Positions 43,839 to 56,423 are shown, numbered from the stretch's first letter. The stretch is 64,000 nucleotides of DNA from Clavelina lepadiformis (GCF_947623445.1 NC_135245.1:6331501-6395500); one strand, 5' to 3'. The notes: generated from the letters alone by a model not told the origin. Program-made: numbers and translations.

Positions 43839-44244
43839 AGGACATTGGTCGAGCATGGAAATAGCAATTAAATTTTTTAAAAAGCAGTTGCATTAAGTGT
43901 GAAAATAAAAATGCGTAAATAGACGTTGAAACTCTTCTCACCCAGGGTCGGACTGGATACTTTTCGCGTGTAAAATGAACGGGATAACAATTACAGTACC
44001 AGAACCGATAGCGGAAAGCAAGGTTTTTTGATTTTATTTAGCAAAATTCTATTTGTTTGTTAGACGATAATGGATATTTGGAATGTTTCAGTTGAGCCAA
44101 AGTTGTAGATTGGCCGCTTTTTCGGCCTGGCATCAAACCTGGAAAGTGCTTCGTGTAAAATGACATTTGTCTGTATACGGAAGCACTTTTTTTATATCAA
44201 ATCCGGGCATTCTTTTTAGTGTTCAACTTCGTAAGGACGACTCA

Positions 44245-44315
44245 TGTTTCCGCCCAGGATCGAACTGGGGACCTTTCGCGTGTGGCGAACGTGATAACCA
44301 CTACACTACGGAAAC
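44245..44315 (-). pseudogene. tRNA-Val(AAC) with anticodon deletion, unit 19
   Basis: Two bases of the anticodon loop are missing: the stem TTCGC/GCGAA encloses only CACAC, so no seven-base loop or AAC anticodon remains. Every other position is consensus, so promoter boxes survive and a transcript is possible, but not a decoding tRNA. Confidence 0.92.
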
Positions 44316-44581
44316 ACGACAGGCGTAGGTTGACGCAGTTTAATTATCTTTTCAAATTTTGCTTATGTCCGGAAAAGAGAGCAGAAACCGGTTCATTGTA
44401 AATGTTTCGCTCATATCTTCTGTATCTATCGGATAATAGCCACAAGCTCGGTGGTTTGAATACAAATTGGGTGAAGGAAACATTACGACTATTTTATTCA
44501 GTAAATGATATTTGATGTTTTGTGTGTCTTGCTGAAGATCGCACTGAAACGGTAAACTTAACATAGCGATGCTAGCAGAAA

Positions 44582-44653
44582 TGCCTCCAGTGAGAATTGA
44601 ACTCAAGACTCCTGGTTTACAAGACCAGTGCTCTACCCCTGAGCTATGGAGGC
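44582..44653 (-). tRNA. tRNA-Thr-TGT: tRNA-Thr(TGT), unit 19
   Basis: Two changes at the variable loop/T-stem (AGTCTTGAG), one of which opens the first T-stem pair. Confidence 0.85.
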
Positions 44654-44797
44654 GGCTACGATGTGGTGCCCTGATATTATTTCCTTTACCAATCTTGAAG
44701 ACAATAACTATGCAAGAAGAACTAATCAGACTTAATCAACGTGATGGCAATAAAACTTCGAATCGGAGAATAGCAATCTCAGAAAAGACGGACGTAC

Positions 44798-44869
44798 GGC
44801 GCCATGGCTTAGTGGCAAAGCGCCTGTCTAGTAAACAGGAGATCCTGGGTTCGAATCCCAGTGGTGCCT
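44798..44869 (+). tRNA. tRNA-Thr-AGT: tRNA-Thr(AGT), unit 19
   Basis: Consensus sequence. Confidence 0.97.
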
Positions 44870-45557
44870 TTGTAACAAAACAGACAGCTAAGCATCGTGC
44901 TTTAACATTGGACTACCGGGTTCCGTGAAATCTTTCTTTATTTTATTATACAGTAAATTTACTAAAATACAGATTACTTGAAAATCCTCGATGGGGCTCT
45001 CTGAATTTTTTCCCGTCAATTTAGTATGCTTTGAACTACCATTCCATAAAATGCAATCGAAAAACAATGATTCAAACTTTTTTTACAGAGGTGCAAAATA
45101 AACACTAGAATTTTTAGTCTAAAATCCCAATTTTAGCTACTTTCATGCTAATTTTTGGCATAATTCTGCACACGACCTGGGACATTGAAGCACGCCAACT
45201 GCTAGTGTAATTCCCAGGCTAGAAACACCACCAACCACGCTGCATTCTGATTGGTCTAAACATGTTTTTAAAGCCCTACGTAGGAGTACAACAAATTCAT
45301 AAAGATCTTAGTTTTAGTTATTTGACGCTTCCTGAACCACCAAGCTTTCGTTTAACAGCCGAACACCCTAGCCGATTGAGCAGAAAGAATCTTGCAGCAA
45401 ATATAGTTGATTAATTACCTTGCCCATTCAAGGATTGGTAATGCAGCAGTGGTAATTGATGTGCCTTCTTTGCTTGGTTTAACCCGTCAAATAGTCAGTT
45501 GTTTTAGAAAAGTAAACTTTGAGCATCCGAATGTTATCCAAAGAAACAACTTAGCGA

Positions 45558-45630
45558 TGTTTCCGCCCAGGATCGAACTGGGGACCTTTCGCGTGTGAGG
45601 CGAACGTGATAACCTCTACACTACGGAAAC
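45558..45630 (-). tRNA. tRNA-Val-CAC: tRNA-Val(CAC), unit 20
   Basis: Consensus sequence. Confidence 0.97.
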
Positions 45631-46036
45631 AGGACATTGGTCGAGCATGGAAATAGCAATTAAATTTTTTAAAAAGCAGTTGCATTAAGTGTGAAAATAA
45701 AAATGCGTAAATAGACGTTGAAACTCTTCTCACCCAGGGTCGGACTGGATACTTTTCGCGTGTAAAATGAACGGGATAACAATTACAGTACCAGAACCGA
45801 TAGCGGAAAGCAAGGTTTTTTGATTTTATTTAGCAAAATTCTATTTGTTTGTTAGACGATAATGGATATTTGGAATGTTTCAGTTGAGCCAAAGTTGTAG
45901 ATTGGCCGCTTTTTCGGCCTGGCATCAAACCTGGAAAGTGCTTCGTGTAAAATGACATTTGTCTGTATACGGAAGCACTTTTTTTATATCAAATCCGGGC
46001 ATTCTTTTTAGTGTTCAACTTCGTAAGGACGACTCA

Positions 46037-46109
46037 TGTTTCCGCCCAGGATCGAACTGGGGACCTTTCGCGTGTTAGGCGAACGTGATAACCACTACAC
46101 TACGGAAAC
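46037..46109 (-). tRNA. tRNA-Val-AAC: tRNA-Val(AAC), unit 20
   Basis: Consensus sequence. Confidence 0.97.
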
Positions 46110-46375
46110 ACGACAGTCGTAGGTTGACTCAGTTTAATTATCTTTTCAAATTTTGCTTATGTCCGGAAAAGAGAGCAGAAACCGGTTCATTGTAAATGTT
46201 TCTCTCATATCTTCTGTATCTATCGGATAATAGCCACAAGCTCGGTGGTTTGAATACAAATTGGGTGAAGGAAACATTACGACTATTTTATTCAGTAAAT
46301 GATATTTGATGTTTTGTGTGTCTTGCTGAAGATCGCACTGAAACGGTAAACTTAACATAGCGATGCTAGCAGAAA

Positions 46376-46447
46376 TGCCTCCAGTGAGAATTGAACTCAC
46401 GACCCCTGGTTTACAAGACCAGTGCTCTACCCCTGAGCTATGGAGGC
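46376..46447 (-). tRNA. tRNA-Thr-TGT: tRNA-Thr(TGT), unit 20
   Basis: Consensus of the later block. Confidence 0.97.
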
Positions 46448-46591
46448 GGCTACGATGTGGTGCCCTGATATTATTTCGTTTACCAATCTTGAAGACAATA
46501 ACTATGCAAGAAGAACTAATCAGACTTAATCAACGTGATGGCAATAAAACTTCGAATCGGAGAATAGCAATCTCAGAAAAGACGGACGTAC

Positions 46592-46663
46592 GGCGCCATG
46601 GCTTAGTGGCAAAGCGCCTGTCTAGTAAACAGGAGATCCTGGGTTCGAATCCCAGTGGTGCCT
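46592..46663 (+). tRNA. tRNA-Thr-AGT: tRNA-Thr(AGT), unit 20
   Basis: Consensus sequence. Confidence 0.97.
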
Positions 46664-47661
46664 TTGTAACAAAACAGACAGCTAAGCATCGTGCTTTAAC
46701 ATTGGACTACCGGGTTCCGTGAAATCTTTCTTTATTTTATTATACAGTAAATTTACTAAAAGACTGATTACTTGAAAATCCTCGATGGGGCTCTCTGAAT
46801 TTTTTCCCGTCAATTTAGTATGCTTTGAACTACCATTCCATAAAATGCAATCGAAAAACAAAGATTCAAACTTTTTTTACAGAGGCGCAAAATAAACACT
46901 AGAATTTTTAGTCTAAAATCCCAATTTTAGCTACTTTCATGCTAATTTTTAACATCGAATCCCAGTGGTGCCTTCGTAACAAAACAGACAGCTAAGCATC
47001 GTGCTTTAACATTGGACTACCGGGTTCCGTGAAATCTTTCTTTGTTTTATTATACAGTAAATTTACTAAAAGACTGATTACTTGAAAATCCTCGATGGGG
47101 CTCTCTGAATTTTTTCCTGTCAATTTAGTATGCTTTGAACTACCATTCCATAAAATGCAATCGAAAAACAATGATTCAAACTTTTTTTACAGAGGTGCAA
47201 AAAAAGCACTAGAATTTTTAGTCTAAAATCCCAATTTTAGCTACTTTCATGCTAATTTTTGGCATAATTCTGCACACGACCTGGGACATTGAAGCACGCC
47301 AACTGCTAGTGTAATTCCCAGGCTAGAAACACCACCAACCACGCTGCATTCTGATTGGTCTAAACATGTTTTTAAAGCCCTACGTAGGAGTACAACAAAT
47401 TCATAAAGATCTTAGTTTTAGTTATTTGACGCTTCCTGAACCACCAAGCTTTCGTTTAACAGCCGAACACCCTAGCCGATTGAGCAGAAAGAATCTTGCA
47501 GCAAATATAGTTGATTAATTACCTTGCCCATTCAAGGATTGGTAATGCAGCAGTGGTAATTGATGTGCCTTCTTTGCTTGGTTTAACCCGTCAAATAGTC
47601 AGTTGTTTTAGAAAAGTAAACTTTGAGCATCCGAATGTTATCCAAAGAGACAACTTAGCGA

Positions 47662-47734
47662 TGTTTCCGCCCAGGATCGAACTGGGGACCTTTCGCGTGT
47701 GAGGCGAACGTGATAACCTCTACACTACGGAAAC
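47662..47734 (-). tRNA. tRNA-Val-CAC: tRNA-Val(CAC), unit 21
   Basis: Consensus sequence. Confidence 0.97.
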
Positions 47735-48140
47735 AGGACATTGGTCGAGCATGGAAATAGCAATTAAATTTTTTAAAAAGCAGTTGCATTAAGTGTGAAA
47801 ATAAAAATGCGTAAATAGACGTTGAAACTCTTCTCACCCAGGGTCGGACTGGATACTTTTCGCGTGTAAAATGAACGGGATAACAATTACAGTACCAGAA
47901 CCGATAGCGGAAAGCAAGGTTTTTTGATTTTATTTAGCAAAATTCTATTTGTTTGTTAGACGATAATGGATATTTGGAATGTTTCAGTTGAGCCAAAGTT
48001 GTAGATTGGCCGCTTTTTCGGCCTGGCATCAAACCTGGAAAGTGCTTCGTGTAAAATGACATTTGTCTGTATACGGAAGCACTTTTTTTATATCAAATCC
48101 GGGCATTCTTTTTAGTGTTCAACTTCGTAAGGACGACTCA

Positions 48141-48213
48141 TGTTTCCGCCCAGGATCGAACTGGGGACCTTTCGCGTGTTAGGCGAACGTGATAACCACT
48201 ACACTACGGAAAC
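48141..48213 (-). tRNA. tRNA-Val-AAC: tRNA-Val(AAC), unit 21
   Basis: Consensus sequence. Confidence 0.97.
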
Positions 48214-48479
48214 ACGACAGTCGTAGGTTGACGCAGTTTAATTATCTTTTCAAATTTTGCTTATGTCCGGAAAAGAGAGCAGAAACCGGTTCATTGTAAA
48301 TGTTTCGCTCATATCTTCTGTATCTATCGGATAATAGCCACAAGCTCGGTGGTTTGAATACAAATTGGGTGAAGGAGACATTACGACTATTTTATTCAGT
48401 AAATGATATTTGATGTTTTGTGTGTCTTGCTGAAGATCGCACTGAAACGGTAAACTTAACATAGCGATGCTAGCAGAAA

Positions 48480-48551
48480 TGCCTCCAGTGAGAATTGAAC
48501 TCACGACCCCTGGTTTACAAGACCAGTGCTCTACCCCTGAGCTATGGAGGC
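48480..48551 (-). tRNA. tRNA-Thr-TGT: tRNA-Thr(TGT), unit 21
   Basis: Consensus of the later block. Confidence 0.97.
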
Positions 48552-48695
48552 GGCTACGATGTGGTGCCCTGATATTATTTCCTTTACCAATCTTGAAGAC
48601 AATAACTATGCAAGAAGAACTAATCAGACTTAATCAACGTGATGGCAATAAAACTTCGAATCGGAGAATAGCAATCTCAGAAAAGACGGACGTAC

Positions 48696-48767
48696 GGCGG
48701 CATGGCTTAGTGGCAAAGCGCCTGTCTAGTAAACAGGAGATCCTGGGTTCGAATCCCAGTGGTGCCT
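48696..48767 (+). tRNA. tRNA-Thr-AGT: tRNA-Thr(AGT), unit 21
   Basis: Acceptor reads GGCGGCA, one internal mismatch. Confidence 0.88.
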
Positions 48768-49765
48768 TTGTAACAAAACAGACAGCTAAGCATCGTGCTT
48801 TAACATTGGACTACCGAGTTCCGTGAAATCTTTCTTTATTTTATTATACAGTAAATTTACTAAAATACTGATTACTTGAAAATCCTCGATGGGGCTCTCT
48901 GAATTTTTTCCCGTCAATTTAGTATGCTTTGAACTACCATTCCATAAAATGCAATCGAAAAACAAAGATTCAAACTTTTTTTACAGAGGCGCAAAATAAA
49001 CACTAGAATTTTTAGTCTAAAATCCCAATTTTAGCTACTTTCATGCTAATTTTTAACATCGAATCCCAGTGGTGCCTTCGTAACAAAACAGACAGCTAAG
49101 CATCGTGCTTTAACATTGGACTACCGGGTTCCGTGAAATCTTTCTTTGTTTTATTATACAGTAAATTTACTAAAAGACTGATTACTTGAAAATCCTCGAT
49201 GGGGCTCTCTGAATTTTTTCCCGTCAATTTAGTATGCTTTGAACTACCATTCCATAAAATGCAATCGAAAAACAATGATTCAAACTTTTTTTACAGAGGT
49301 GCAAAAAAAGCACTAGAATTTTTAGTCTAAAATCCCAATTTTAGCTACTTTCATGCTAATTTTTGGCATAATTCTGCACACGACCTGGGACATTGAAGCA
49401 CGCCAACTGCTAGTGTAATTCCCAGGCTAGAAACACCACCAACCACGCTGCATTCTGATTGGTCTAAACATGTTTTTAAAGCCCTACGTAGGAGTACAAC
49501 AAATTCATAAAGATCTTAGTTTTAGTTATTTGACGCTTCCTGAACCACCAAGCTTTCGTTTAACAGCCGAACACCCTAGCCGATTGAGCAGAAAGAATCT
49601 TGCAGCAAATATAGTTGATTAATTACCTTGCCCATTCAAGGATTGGTAATGCAGCAGTGGTAATTGATGTGCCTTCTTTGCTTGGTTTAACCCGTCAAAT
49701 AGTCAGTTGTTTTAGAAAAGTAAACTTTGAGCATCCGAATGTTATCCAAAGAGACAACTTAGCGA

Positions 49766-49838
49766 TGTTTCCGCCCAGGATCGAACTGGGGACCTTTCGC
49801 GTGTGAGGCGAACGTGATAACCTCTACACTACGGAAAC
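49766..49838 (-). tRNA. tRNA-Val-CAC: tRNA-Val(CAC), unit 22
   Basis: Consensus sequence. Confidence 0.97.
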
Positions 49839-50244
49839 AGGACATTGGTCGAGCATGGAAATAGCAATTAAATTTTTTAAAAAGCAGTTGCATTAAGTGT
49901 GAAAATAAAAATGCGTAAATAGACGTTGAAACTCTTCTCACCCAGGGTCGGACTGGATACTTTTCGCGTGTAAAATGAACGGGATAACAATTACAGTACC
50001 AGAACCGATAGCGGAAAGCAAGGTTTTTTGATTTTATTTAGCAAAATTCTATTTGTTTGTTAGACGATAATGGATATTTGGAATGTTTCAGTTGAGCCAA
50101 AGTTGTAGATTGGCCGCTTTTTCGGCCTGGCATCAAACCTGGAAAGTGCTTCGTGTAAAATGACATTTGTCTGTATACGGAAGCACTTTTTTTATATCAA
50201 ATCCGGGCATTCTTTTTAGTGTTCAACTTCGTAAGGACGACTCA

Positions 50245-50317
50245 TGTTTCCGCCCAGGATCGAACTGGGGACCTTTCGCGTGTTAGGCGAACGTGATAAC
50301 CACTACACTACGGAAAC
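50245..50317 (-). tRNA. tRNA-Val-AAC: tRNA-Val(AAC), unit 22
   Basis: Consensus sequence. Confidence 0.97.
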
Positions 50318-50583
50318 ACGACAGTCGTAGGTTGACGCAGTTTAATTATCTTTTCAAATTTTGCTTATGTCCGGAAAAGAGAGCAGAAACCGGTTCATTG
50401 TAAATGTTTCGCTCATATCTTCTGTATCTATCGGATAATAGCCACAAGCTCGGTGGTTTGAATACAAATTGGGTGAAGGAAACATTACGACTATTTTATT
50501 CAGTAAATGATATTTGATGTTTTGTGTGTCTTGCTGAAGATCGCACTGAAACGGTAAACTTAACATAGCGATGCTAGCAGAAA

Positions 50584-50655
50584 TGCCTCCAGTGAGAATT
50601 GAACTCACGACCCCTGGTTTACAAGACCAGTGCTCTACCCCTGAGCTATGGAGGC
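50584..50655 (-). tRNA. tRNA-Thr-TGT: tRNA-Thr(TGT), unit 22
   Basis: Consensus of the later block. Confidence 0.97.
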
Positions 50656-50799
50656 GGCTACGATGTGGTGCCCTGATATTATTTCCTTTACCAATCTTGA
50701 AGACAATAACTATGCAAGAAGAACTAATCAGACTTAATCAACGTGATGGCAATAAAACTTCGAATCAGACAATAGCAATCTCAGAAAAGACGGACGTAC

Positions 50800-50871
50800 G
50801 GCGCCATGGCTTAGTGGCAAAGCGCCTGTCTAGTAAACAGGAGATCCTGGGTTCGAATCCCAGTGGTGCCT
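50800..50871 (+). tRNA. tRNA-Thr-AGT: tRNA-Thr(AGT), unit 22
   Basis: Consensus sequence. Confidence 0.97.
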
Positions 50872-51559
50872 TTGTAACAAAACAGACAGCTAAGCATCGT
50901 GCTTTAACATTGGACTACCGAGTTCCGTGAAATCTTTCTTTATTTTATTATACAGTAAATTTACTAAAATACTGATTACTTGAAAATCCTCGATGGGGCT
51001 CTCTGAATTTTTTCCCGTCAATTTAGTATGCTTTGAACTACCATTCCATAAAATGCAATCGAAAAACAATGATTCAAACTTTTTTTACAGAGGTGCAAAA
51101 AAAGCACTAGAATTTTTAGTCTAAAATCCCAATTTTAGCTACTTTCATGCTAATTTTTGGCATAATTCTGCACACGACCTGGGACATTGAAGCACGCCAA
51201 CTGCTAGTGTAATTCCCAGGCTAGAAACACCACCAACCACGCTGCATTCTGATTGGTCTAAACATGTTTTTAAAGCCCTACGTAGGAGTACAACAAATTC
51301 ATAAAGATCTTAGTTTTAGTTATTTGACGCTTCCTGAACCACCAAGCTTTCGTTTAACAGCCGAACACCCTAGCCGATTGAGCAGAAAGAATCTTGCAGC
51401 AAATATAGTTGATTAATTACCTTGCCCATTCAAGGATTGGTAATGCAGCAGTGGTAATTGATGTGCCTTCTTTGCTTGGTTTAACCCGTCAAATAGTCAG
51501 TTGTTTTAGAAAAGTAAACTTTGAGCATCCGAATGTTATCCAAAGAGACAACTTAGCGA

Positions 51560-51632
51560 TGTTTCCGCCCAGGATCGAACTGGGGACCTTTCGCGTGTGA
51601 GGCGAACGTGATAACCTCTACACTACGGAAAC
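51560..51632 (-). tRNA. tRNA-Val-CAC: tRNA-Val(CAC), unit 23
   Basis: Consensus sequence. Confidence 0.97.
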
Positions 51633-52038
51633 AGGACATTGGTCGAGCATGGAAATAGCAATTAAATTTTTTAAAAAGCAGTTGCATTAAGTGTGAAAAT
51701 AAAAATGCGTAAATAGACGTTGAAACTCTTCTCACCCAGGGTCGGACTGGATACTTTTCGCGTGTAAAATGAACGGGATAACAATTACAGTACCAGAACC
51801 GATAGCGGAAAGCAAGGTTTTTTGATTTTATTTAGCAAAATTCTATTTGTTTGTTAGACGATAATGGATATTTGGAATGTTTCAGTTGAGCCAAAGTTGT
51901 AGATTGGCCGCTTTTTCGGCCTGGCATCAAACCTGGAAAGTGCTTCGTGTAAAATGACATTTGTCTGTATACGGAAGCACTTTTTTTATATCAAATCCGG
52001 GCATTCTTTTTAGTGTTCAACTTCGTAAGGACGACTCA

Positions 52039-52111
52039 TGTTTCCGCCCAGGATCGAACTGGGGACCTTTCGCGTGTTAGGCGAACGTGATAACCACTAC
52101 ACTACGGAAAC
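52039..52111 (-). tRNA. tRNA-Val-AAC: tRNA-Val(AAC), unit 23
   Basis: Consensus sequence. Confidence 0.97.
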
Positions 52112-52377
52112 ACGACAGTCGTAGGTTGACGCAGTTTAATTATCTTTTCAAATTTTGCTTATGTCCGGAAAAGAGAGCAGAAACCGGTTCATTGTAAATG
52201 TTTCGCTCATATCTTCTGTATCTATCGGATAATAGCCACAAGCTCGGTGGTTTGAATACAAATTGGGTGAAGGAAACATTACGACTATTTTATTCAGTAA
52301 ATGATATTTGATGTTTTGTGTGTCTTGCTGAAGATCGCACTGAAACGGTAAACTTAACATAGCGATGCTAGCAGAAA

Positions 52378-52449
52378 TGCCTCCAGTGAGAATTGAACTC
52401 ACGACCCCTGGTTTACAAGACCAGTGCTCTACCCCTGAGCTATGGAGGC
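52378..52449 (-). tRNA. tRNA-Thr-TGT: tRNA-Thr(TGT), unit 23
   Basis: Consensus of the later block. Confidence 0.97.
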
Positions 52450-52593
52450 GGCTACGATTTGGTGCCCTGATATTATTTCGTTTACCAATCTTGAAGACAA
52501 TAACTATGCAAGAAGAACTAATCAGACTTAATCAACGTGATGGCAATAAAACTTCGAATCGGAGAATAGCAATCTCAGAAAAGACGGACGTAC

Positions 52594-52665
52594 GGCGCCA
52601 TGGCTTAGTGGCAAAGCGCCTGTCTAGTAAACAGGAGATCCTGGGTTCGGATCCCAGTGGTGCCT
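52594..52665 (+). tRNA. tRNA-Thr-AGT: tRNA-Thr(AGT), unit 23
   Basis: T-loop TTCGGAT for TTCGAAT; the conserved TTCG is kept. Confidence 0.9.
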
Positions 52666-53663
52666 TTGTAACAAAACAGACAGCTAAGCATCGTGCTTTA
52701 ACATTGGACTACCGAGTTCCGTGAAATCTTTCTTTATTTTATCATACAGTAAATTTACTAAAATACTGATTACTTGAAAATCCTCGATGGGGCTCTCTGA
52801 ATTTTTTCCCGTCAATTTAGTATGCTTTGAACTACCATTCCATAAAATGCAATCGAAAAACAATGATTCAAACTTTTTTTACAGAGGCGCAAAATAAACA
52901 CTAGAATTTTTAGTCTAAAATCCCAATTTTAGCTACTTTCATGCTAATTTTTAACATCGAATCCCAGTGGTGCCTTCGTAACAAAACAGACAGCTAAGCA
53001 TCGTGCTTTAACATTGGACTACCGGGTTCCGTGAAATCTTTCTTTGTTTTATTATACAGTAAATTTACTAAAAGACTGATTACTTGAAAATCCTCGATGG
53101 GGCTCTCTGAATTTTTTCCCGTCAATTTAGTATGCTTTGAACTACCATTCCATAAAATGCAATCGAAAAACAATGATTCAAACTTTTTTTACAGAGGTGC
53201 AAAAAAAGCACTAGAATTTTTAGTCTAAAATCCCAATTTTAGCTACTTTCATGCTAATTTTTGGCATAATTCTGCACACGACCTGGGACATTGAAGCACG
53301 CCAACTGCTAGTGTAATTCCCAGGCTAGAAACACCACCAACCACGCTGCATTCTGATTGGTCTAAACATGTTTTTAAAGCCCTACGTAGGAGTACAACAA
53401 ATTCATAAAGATCTTAGTTTTAGTTATTTGACGCTTCCTGAACCACCAAGCTTTCGTTTAACAGCCGAACACCCTAGCCGATTGAGCAGAAAGAATCTTG
53501 CAGCAAATATAGTTGATTAATTACCTTGCCCATTCAAGGATTGGTAATGCAGCAGTGGTAATTGATGTGCCTTCTTTGCTTGGTTTAACCCGTCAAATAG
53601 TCAGTTGTTTTAGAAAAGTAAACTTTGAGCATCCGAATGTTATCCAAAGAGACAACTTAGCGA

Positions 53664-53736
53664 TGTTTCCGCCCAGGATCGAACTGGGGACCTTTCGCGT
53701 GTGAGGCGAACGTGATAACCTCTACACTACGGAAAC
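53664..53736 (-). tRNA. tRNA-Val-CAC: tRNA-Val(CAC), unit 24
   Basis: Consensus sequence. Confidence 0.97.
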
Positions 53737-54142
53737 AGGACATTGGTCGAGCATGGAAATAGCAATTAAATTTTTTAAAAAGCAGTTGCATTAAGTGTGA
53801 AAATAAAAATGCGTAAATAGACGTTGAAACTCTTCTCACCCAGGGTCGGACTGGATACTTTTCGCGTGTAAAATGAACGGGATAACAATTACAGTACCAG
53901 AACCGATAGCGGAAAGCAAGGTTTTTTGATTTTATTTAGCAAAATTCTATTTGTTTGTTAGACGATAATGGATATTTGGAATGTTTCAGTTGAGCCAAAG
54001 TTGTAGATTGGCCGCTTTTTCGGCCTGGCATCAAACCTGGAAAGTGCTTCGTGTAAAATGACATTTGTCTGTATACGGAAGCACTTTTTTTATATCAAAT
54101 CCGGGCATTCTTTTTAGTGTTCAACTTCGTAAGGACGACTCA

Positions 54143-54215
54143 TGTTTCCGCCCAGGATCGAACTGGGGACCTTTCGCGTGTTAGGCGAACGTGATAACCA
54201 CTACACTACGGAAAC
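54143..54215 (-). tRNA. tRNA-Val-AAC: tRNA-Val(AAC), unit 24
   Basis: Consensus sequence. Confidence 0.97.
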
Positions 54216-54481
54216 ACGACAGTCGTAGGTTGACGCAGTTTAATTATCTTTTCAAATTTTGCTTATGTCCGGAAAAGAGAGCAGAAACCGGTTCATTGTA
54301 AATGTTTCGCTCATATCTTCTGTATCTATCGGATAATAGCCACAAGCTCGGTGGTTTGAATACAAATTGGGTGAAGGAAACATTACGACTATTTTATTCA
54401 GTAAATGATATTTGATGTTTTGTGTGTCTTGCTGAAGATCGCACTGAAACGGTAAACTTAACATAGCGATGCTAGCAGAAA

Positions 54482-54553
54482 TGCCTCCAGTGAGAATTGA
54501 ACTCACGACCCCTGGTTTACAAGACCAGTGCTCTACCCCTGAGCTATGGAGGC
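54482..54553 (-). tRNA. tRNA-Thr-TGT: tRNA-Thr(TGT), unit 24
   Basis: Consensus of the later block. Confidence 0.97.
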
Positions 54554-54697
54554 GGCTACGATGTGGTGCCCTGATATTTTTTCCTTTACCAATCTTGAAG
54601 ACAATAACTATGCAAGAAGAACTAATCAGACTTAATCAACGTGATGGCAATAAAACTTCGAATCAGAGAATAGCAATCTCAGAAAAGACGGACGTAC

Positions 54698-54769
54698 GGC
54701 GCCATGGCTTAGTGGCAAAGCGCCTGTCTAGTAAACAGGAGATCCTGGGTTCGAATCCCAGTGGTGCCT
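54698..54769 (+). tRNA. tRNA-Thr-AGT: tRNA-Thr(AGT), unit 24
   Basis: Consensus sequence. Confidence 0.97.
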
Positions 54770-55767
54770 TTGTAACAAAACAGACAGCTAAGCATCGTGC
54801 TTTAACATTGGACTACCGAGTTCCGTGAAATCTTTCTTTATTTTATTATACAGTAAATTTACTAAAATACTGATTACTTGAAAATCCTCGATGGGGCTCT
54901 CTGAATTTTTTCCCGTCAATTTAGTATGCTTTGAACTACCATTCCATAAAATGCAATCGAAAAACAATGATTCAAACTTTTTTTACAGAGGCGCAAAATA
55001 AACACTAGAATTTTTAGTCTAAAATCCCAATTTTAGCTACTTTCATGCTAATTTTTAACATCGAATCCCAGTGGTGCCTTCGTAACAAAACAGACAGCTA
55101 AGCATCGTGCTTTAACATTGGACTACCGGGTTCCGTGAAATCTTTCTTTGTTTTATTATACAGTAAATTTACTAAAAGACTGATTACTTGAAAATCCTCG
55201 ATGGGGCTCTCTGAATTTTTTCCCGTCAATTTAGTATGCTTTGAACTACCATTCCATAAAATGCAATCGAAAAACAATGATTCAAACTTTTTTTACAGAG
55301 GTGCAAAAAAAGCACTAGAATTTTTAGTCTAAAATCCCAATTTTAGCTACTTTCATGCTAATTTTTGGCATAATTCTGCACACGACCTGGGACATTGAAG
55401 CACGCCAACTGCTAGTGTAATTCCCAGGCTAGAAACACCACCAACCACGCTGCATTCTGATTGGTCTAAACATGTTTTTAAAGCCCTACGTAGGAGTACA
55501 ACAAATTCATAAAGATCTTAGTTTTAGTTATTTGACGCTTCCTGAACCACCAAGCTTTCGTTTAACAGCCGAACACCCTAGCCGATTGAGCAGAAAGAAT
55601 CTTGCAGCAAATATAGTTGATTAATTACCTTGCCCATTCAAGGATTGGTAATGCAGCAGTGGTAATTGATGTGCCTTCTTTGCTTGGTTTAACCCGTCAA
55701 ATAGTCAGTTGTTTTAGAAAAGTAAACTTTGAGCATCCGAATGTTATCCAAAGAGACAACTTAGCGA

Positions 55768-55840
55768 TGTTTCCGCCCAGGATCGAACTGGGGACCTTTC
55801 GCGTGTGAGGCGAACGTGATAACCTCTACACTACGGAAAC
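55768..55840 (-). tRNA. tRNA-Val-CAC: tRNA-Val(CAC), unit 25
   Basis: Consensus sequence. Confidence 0.97.
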
Positions 55841-56246
55841 AGGACATTGGTCGAGCATGGAAATAGCAATTAAATTTTTTAAAAAGCAGTTGCATTAAGT
55901 GTGAAAATAAAAATGCGTAAATAGACGTTGAAACTCTTCTCACCCAGGGTCGGACTGGATACTTTTCGCGTGTAAAATGAACGGGATAACAATTACAGTA
56001 CCAGAACCGATAGCGGAAAGCAAGGTTTTTTGATTTTATTTAGCAAAATTCTTTTTGTTTGTTAGACGATAATGGATATTTGGAATGTTTCAGTTGAGCC
56101 AAAGTTGTAGATTGGCCGCTTTTTCGGCCTGGCATCAAACCTGGAAAGTGCTTCGTGTAAAATGACATTTGTCTGTATACGGAAGCACTTTTTTTATATC
56201 AAATCCGGGCATTCTTTTTAGTGTTCAACTCCGTAAGGACGACTCA

Positions 56247-56319
56247 TGTTTCCGCCCAGGATCGAACTGGGGACCTTTCGCGTGTTAGGCGAACGTGATA
56301 ACCACTACACTACGGAAAC
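56247..56319 (-). tRNA. tRNA-Val-AAC: tRNA-Val(AAC), unit 25
   Basis: Consensus; LINE copy 2 lies 104 bp upstream of its 5' end, in the same orientation. Confidence 0.97.
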
Positions 56320-56408
56320 ACGACAGTCGTAGGTTGACGCAGTTTAATTATCTTTTCAAATTTTGCTTATGTCCGGAAAAGAGAGCAGAAACCGGTTCAT
56401 TGTAAATG

Positions 56409-56423
56409 TTTCGCTCATATCTT
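56409..56423. repeat. left target-site duplication of LINE copy 2
   Basis: TTTCGCTCATATCTT, 15 bp, recurring exactly at 61725-61739. Confidence 0.93.

Larger units (their letters stand above)
43766..45557. repeat. tRNA array unit 19
   Basis: 1792 bp, one spacer copy, itself a hybrid of the internal and terminal spacer types. Val(TAC) relic 43934-44005. Confidence 0.93.
45558..47661. repeat. tRNA array unit 20
   Basis: 2104 bp, two spacer copies. Val(TAC) relic 45726-45797. Confidence 0.93.
47662..49765. repeat. tRNA array unit 21
   Basis: 2104 bp, two spacer copies. Val(TAC) relic 47830-47901. Confidence 0.93.
49766..51559. repeat. tRNA array unit 22
   Basis: 1794 bp, one spacer copy. Val(TAC) relic 49934-50005. 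Confidence 0.93.
51560..53663. repeat. tRNA array unit 23
   Basis: 2104 bp, two spacer copies. Val(TAC) relic 51728-51799. Confidence 0.93.
53664..55767. repeat. tRNA array unit 24
   Basis: 2104 bp, two spacer copies. Val(TAC) relic 53832-53903. Confidence 0.93.
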
